A program made the position numbers and the translations under genes. Below, in pieces: positions 60,411 through 64,000 of a stretch of DNA of 64,000 bases. Below the pieces are notes generated by a model. It saw only the letters and a list, made by a program, of their open reading frames with translations. It did no database searches and was not told where the DNA came from. The first letter of the stretch is position 1; each line of letters begins with the position of its first letter. Origin of the DNA: Bacillus pseudomycoides (GTDB taxonomy: Bacteria > Bacillota > Bacilli > Bacillales > Bacillaceae_G); contig NZ_CP064266.1 of the NCBI RefSeq assembly GCF_022811845.1, positions 3,286,001 to 3,350,000 of the forward strand. Direction: 5' to 3'.

Positions 60411-60543
60411 TCCCTCTCGCTAATGGAGGTGTTACATTTAAATAATGTAACACTAGTTTAAATTTTGTACCTGAACCTTTAGGGAATACGGGGGCATAAT
60501 AAATTAAGAAAAATAATAATGAATCTGAGAGGAGGACATATCC

Positions 60544-62766
60544 ATGAAATTAACTGAGCGGGAAAAGCTAACAAAAAAAATTGAGAATCATCTTCGTATT
60601 ACAGCACGTCAACTTGTAAAGTTTGATACAGAAGAGGAGACGTTACAATATTTAATTGAATCATTTCGTTCTAAGTTAGCTTGTGATTTAGTTGGTATGA
60701 TTCTAAAAGAAGGTGATTACTTAATTCCTAAAGTATGGAGCGGTGGTTCGGATATTTTTGGAGATTCGTTCCCACTAAAAATAGATAAATGCTCGCCAAA
60801 ACTTCTCAGTCAGGGCTTAGCAATCGAGAAGTCTGGGTGGGAAACGACGTGCGAGTTGGCTAAATTATTACTAGCAGAAAAAATACAAACATGGTTTACT
60901 GTCCCTTTAAAAGACGAGGAAAATAATTTTGGATTCTGTATTATTGGTTTTATGAATTCAGTTTCGTTATTTATGGAAATGGACAAGCCATTTGTGGACT
61001 TTGGAAAGGATATAGCAGTAGCAATAGCTCTCGCAAAAAGAAAAGAAGCTCAAAAAAAGACAATGATAGATGTAGAATGGATTAGTAAAAACCTCTTTTC
61101 AGATTCATCTATAGAAGAAGTAGTAGAAAAAATAGTAGAGCGTGCAGGGAAAGAGACCAATGCGACGGTTGCCTGCATCTATTTGTATCATGAAAAAGAA
61201 AACTGTTTTTCTTTTCAACCGCCTTCATATGGGAAAATAAATCAATCAAAAAAAATTATTACTGAAAATAATTATATGTTAAAAGAATATTTTCCGTTTT
61301 TGGAGATTTCTGGAGGGTCTCAGTTGACTGTTCCGTTAGTTGTAAATCTTAAAACAATTGGTGTGTTGCATGTTGAAAATAAAAACAAAGACGTATTCAC
61401 AAATGAGGATTTAGAAGTCCTTGAATTATTATCTAGTCATGTTGCGGCCATGCTTGAAAATGTTCGATTGTATATGAATGAAAAAGAGCATAAACAGCGG
61501 CTTCATTCCCTATTGAATTTTCAACAGGCACTTGTCAAAGAAACGGTGGATCAAAATAATTTCGATGGTATTACGACAACTTTAAGTAAGGTCTTATTGA
61601 AGTCGGTGGTTTTGTTAGATCGATTTCTGCGCCCGATTTCGTATCACTTATCTTCGGAAAACCAAGCGGCTATTGAAGAGATAGTCGAGTGTGCAATATA
61701 TCAAATTATTCAAGAGAAAAATAGAGATGCAGAGTTTTCATTCGAAAATACTAGTGAAACGAAGATAGGTTTTTGGCAGGTTAGGGGTGGTGGTGATCTA
61801 TTAGGCTACCTGGTCATTGAACTGTCGAACGATGAAGTTGATGATTTTCATCGGATTAGTATCGATTCTGCCTTAAACGTATTTTCAATTCAATTTATTA
61901 AGCAAAAACTTGTCTTGGATACAAGAGAACAGGTTAAGGATAGTTTCATCCATAAACTATTAGTTGAGAGAATAGAGGATCAGGAAACCATTCTCCAATA
62001 TGCTAATGTATTTAACTGGGATTTGTTTAATCAGCACCGTATCTCAATACTTTCTATTGCTCTTGATGAAACCGGAACAAAAGACAGTGACATTCTAGAA
62101 CAACAAGCGCAAAAATCATTACTGTGGGAACAATTAAAAACGCAGATTTCTATAGTGGATAGAGATATTCTTCTTGCAAATAAAGGAGATGAACATATCA
62201 TGTTTGTTCCAGTAGCGAAAGAAAAAAATCACCCAAAAAATTATTGGGCCAATCTTTATGGACATATTAAGAGATGGATAGAAAAGGGGGAATTATCGAT
62301 TCGAGTTTTTCTAGGTGTAGGGGGAAAGACAGAAAAATTACAAGACTACTATACTTGTTATCAACAAGCGATACAAGCTCATCGTGTTGTATCTCATCGT
62401 TTTAATAGAGGGGGAGTCGCACTGTTTGATGAACTGGGTGTCTACACTGTATTGCATTATTTAAAGGATTCTTCAGTAGCAACTTTATTTATTAAGAAGC
62501 ATCTCGAACCATTATTGCATTATTCAGAAGGGAAAAATACAGATTTATTCCAAACATTGCGAGTATACCTTCATCATAATGGGAGTCTTAAAGAGACGTC
62601 TCAGGAGCTTTATATTCATAGAAGCACACTTCAATATCGAATCGAGAAAATACAAAATTTACTGGAAGTGGATCTTGATTATTCTGAACACCGATTGAAC
62701 TTAATGATGGCTTTTAAGTTATATGATTTATACTATAAGGATTCCTCAAAAAAGCTGAAAATGTAA
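60544..62766 (+). CDS. PucR/CdaR-type regulator with GAF domains
   Basis: 740 residues. Two GAF-like domains occupy about residues 20-165 and 175-315 (LEISGGSQLTVPLVVNLKTI and ENVRLYMNE), a CdaR GGDEF-like domain about 470-610, and a PucR-type HTH_30 about 680-735 (LKETSQELYIHRSTLQYRIE). Such regulators activate catabolic operons on sensing a pathway compound. ATG 60544 has GAGAGGAGG upstream. It sits between the amidohydrolase operon and the CoA-dependent genes and could control either. Confidence 0.9.
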   Translation: MKLTEREKLTKKIENHLRITARQLVKFDTEEETLQYLIESFRSKLACDLVGMILKEGDYLIPKVWSGGSDIFGDSFPLKIDKCSPKLLSQGLAIEKSGWETTCELAKLLLAEKIQTWFTVPLKDEENNFGFCIIGFMNSVSLFMEMDKPFVDFGKDIAVAIALAKRKEAQKKTMIDVEWISKNLFSDSSIEEVVEKIVERAGKETNATVACIYLYHEKENCFSFQPPSYGKINQSKKIITENNYMLKEYFPFLEISGGSQLTVPLVVNLKTIGVLHVENKNKDVFTNEDLEVLELLSSHVAAMLENVRLYMNEKEHKQRLHSLLNFQQALVKETVDQNNFDGITTTLSKVLLKSVVLLDRFLRPISYHLSSENQAAIEEIVECAIYQIIQEKNRDAEFSFENTSETKIGFWQVRGGGDLLGYLVIELSNDEVDDFHRISIDSALNVFSIQFIKQKLVLDTREQVKDSFIHKLLVERIEDQETILQYANVFNWDLFNQHRISILSIALDETGTKDSDILEQQAQKSLLWEQLKTQISIVDRDILLANKGDEHIMFVPVAKEKNHPKNYWANLYGHIKRWIEKGELSIRVFLGVGGKTEKLQDYYTCYQQAIQAHRVVSHRFNRGGVALFDELGVYTVLHYLKDSSVATLFIKKHLEPLLHYSEGKNTDLFQTLRVYLHHNGSLKETSQELYIHRSTLQYRIEKIQNLLEVDLDYSEHRLNLMMAFKLYDLYYKDSSKKLKM

Positions 62767-62889
62767 ATGCTCTTTCCTACTTGGTGTAGGAACAATTTTA
62801 AATTATTCCATTTTATAATAAAAATACAGAAAATTAAAAAACATTCAAGAATATGGAAATATTTCTATGTACAAAGGAGGAATAAGGCG

Positions 62890-63747
62890 ATGAGTATTTC
62901 AACAGTTGGCATAGTCGGTGCTGGTACAATGGGGAGCGGTATCGCTAATTTAGCAGCAATGTCAGGATTTAACGTTATATTAAGAGATGTTGAGGATCAG
63001 TATCTTCAAAATGCTTTAGTTAGAATTGAAAAGTTTATGGACAAAAGTGTTGTTAAAGGAAAGATGACAGTAGAACAAAAGGCAGAAGTGATGGAACGAA
63101 TCACAGTAACGACAGATCTCGAAGATATGAAAGATGTCGATATTGTCATTGAAGCTATCATTGAAGATTTAGAATTGAAAAAAGAAGTATTCTCAAAGTT
63201 AGATAAAATTGTTCCTAAAAATGTAATTCTGACCACGAATACTTCATCGATGTCCATTACAGCTATTGCTGAAGCGACAAAAAGGCCAGAACGTGTTGCT
63301 GGTATGCACTTCTTTAATCCGGCACAAATTATGAAATTAGTAGAAGTGGTCCGTGGTTATAAAACAAGTGATGAAACAGTAGGAGAAATTAAAACGTTTT
63401 CAAAGAAGTTGAACAAGGAAACTGTTGAAGTGAAAAAAGATACACCGGGATTTATTGTAAATCGAATTATGATTCCTCAATTTATTGAAGCTATTAAACT
63501 TTTAGAAGAGGGAGTTGCTTCTCCAGAAGATATTGATAAAGCGGTTACACTGGGTTTGAACTATCCAATGGGTCCATTTGCTTTACAGGACTACGCAGGT
63601 GTAGATATTGGTCTTCATGTAATGGAGTATTTCTATGAGGAATTCAAAGATAATCGCTTTGCCCCTCCTTTACTGCTGAAACTGCTTGTAAGAGCTGGAA
63701 GATTAGGGAAAAAGACTGGGGCTGGCTTCTATGACTATGACAAGTGA
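62890..63747 (+). CDS. 3-hydroxyacyl-CoA (3-hydroxybutyryl-CoA) dehydrogenase
   Basis: 285 residues. NAD-binding motif VGIVGAGTMGSGIANLAAMS at the N-terminus, catalytic His in RVAGMHFFNPAQIMKLVEVV, and the C-terminal 3HCDH domain with NYPMGPFALQDYAGVDIG. It oxidises 3-hydroxyacyl-CoA to 3-ketoacyl-CoA. ATG 62890 has AAAGGAGGA upstream; the in-frame extension back to 62767 has none. It precedes the enoyl-CoA hydratase gene by 19 bases. Confidence 0.92.
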   Translation: MSISTVGIVGAGTMGSGIANLAAMSGFNVILRDVEDQYLQNALVRIEKFMDKSVVKGKMTVEQKAEVMERITVTTDLEDMKDVDIVIEAIIEDLELKKEVFSKLDKIVPKNVILTTNTSSMSITAIAEATKRPERVAGMHFFNPAQIMKLVEVVRGYKTSDETVGEIKTFSKKLNKETVEVKKDTPGFIVNRIMIPQFIEAIKLLEEGVASPEDIDKAVTLGLNYPMGPFALQDYAGVDIGLHVMEYFYEEFKDNRFAPPLLLKLLVRAGRLGKKTGAGFYDYDK

Positions 63748-63766
63748 ACAATTGGGGGGATTTAAG

Positions 63767-64000
63767 ATGAATTTTGAGTTTTTACAGTATGAAATTGAAA
63801 ATAAAGTAGCGGTTGTATGTATTAACCGTCCACCATTTAATCCATTAAACACACATGTGTTTAATGAATTGAATTCTCTGATGAATGAGCTTGAGAGCAA
63901 TAATGAAGTAAATGCAATTGTAATTACAGGTAGCGGTGAAAAATCATTCGTTGCAGGCGCGGATATTCATCAAATGTTAGACTTGGATCTAGTTGGAATG
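63767..64000 (+). CDS. Enoyl-CoA hydratase/isomerase family, 5-prime part
   Basis: 78 residues visible, cut by the window edge. MNFEFLQYEIENKVAVVCIN, then RPPFNPLNTHVFNELNSL and the oxyanion-hole motif SFVAGADIHQML are those of the crotonase family, which hydrates enoyl-CoA. GGGGGGATT precedes ATG 63767. It lies in an operon with the 3-hydroxyacyl-CoA dehydrogenase. Confidence 0.9.
   Translation, partial: MNFEFLQYEIENKVAVVCINRPPFNPLNTHVFNELNSLMNELESNNEVNAIVITGSGEKSFVAGADIHQMLDLDLVGM

Noticed and set aside
1..64000. CRISPR arrays, rRNA or tRNA genes, prophage structural genes
   Set aside because: I looked for regularly spaced repeats, tRNA T-loop and CCA patterns and phage packaging genes and found none; the single tyrosine recombinase has no phage neighbours.

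Overview
The window looks like chromosome (or a chromosome-like region) of a Bacillus cereus group bacterium such as B. cereus or B. thuringiensis. The evidence is the low GC content, the strong AGGAGG ribosome binding sites, the csoR-copA-copZ copper operon, IS231 elements, a Tn4430-type 38-bp end, bcr1-like repeats and many GNAT and alpha/beta-hydrolase accessory genes.

Layout. 0-9 kb: a truncated LysR gene, a 6-phosphogluconolactonase-like gene, the copper efflux operon csoR-copA-copZ with a visible promoter and operator, and DNA topoisomerase III (topB). 9-16 kb: a GyrI-like gene, a TnpB-only IS with a candidate omega RNA, a beta-lactamase-fold hydrolase, and an IS3-family insertion that splits a terminator hairpin. 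14.7-20.2 kb: a sigma-54 enhancer-binding regulator, a good -24/-12 promoter, a YtcJ-type amidohydrolase, and a DUF3311/SSS symporter pair (yhjC-yhjB type) whose symporter is frameshifted. 20-34 kb: accessory genes (three GNATs, GrpB, two alpha/beta hydrolases, HAD phosphatase, methyltransferase) among IS110, IS66 and short dispersed repeats. 34-48.5 kb: a dense mosaic of IS231 copies, Tn3-type inverted repeats, an integrase and small cargo genes, including a streptogramin B lyase (vgb) and a GNAT bounded by 38-bp Tn3-type repeats. 48.5-64 kb: ordered chromosome again: brnQ, an Rrf2-DsbA-nitroreductase group with shared operators, then a catabolic cluster.

The catabolic cluster (52.4-64 kb, continuing past the window) has a MerR regulator fused to a methyltransferase-like domain, divergent from an operon encoding a second amidohydrolase, an FAD amine oxidase, an aldehyde dehydrogenase and a MATE exporter, then a cupin, a PucR-type regulator, a 3-hydroxyacyl-CoA dehydrogenase and the start of an enoyl-CoA hydratase. 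The plausible logic is amide hydrolysis, amine oxidation to an aldehyde, oxidation to an acid, and beta-oxidation; the substrate is unknown.

The most unusual signal is a family of sequences resembling Tn7 transposon ends. Five sites (9981, 20346, 26667, 27492, 39868) begin with TGT, have an AATAAA(G/A) core exactly 11 nt in, and four of the five have a second core 20 nt later. One of them precedes a truncated tnsA gene. They suggest that Tn7-related, mostly non-autonomous cassettes have carried accessory genes here. Other notable points are an orphan TnpB-type RNA element without tnpB, Tn3-derived miniature elements, an IS231-bounded vgb cassette, inverted structured leaders upstream of an IS110 transposase, and repeated single-base homopolymer deletions that break genes.
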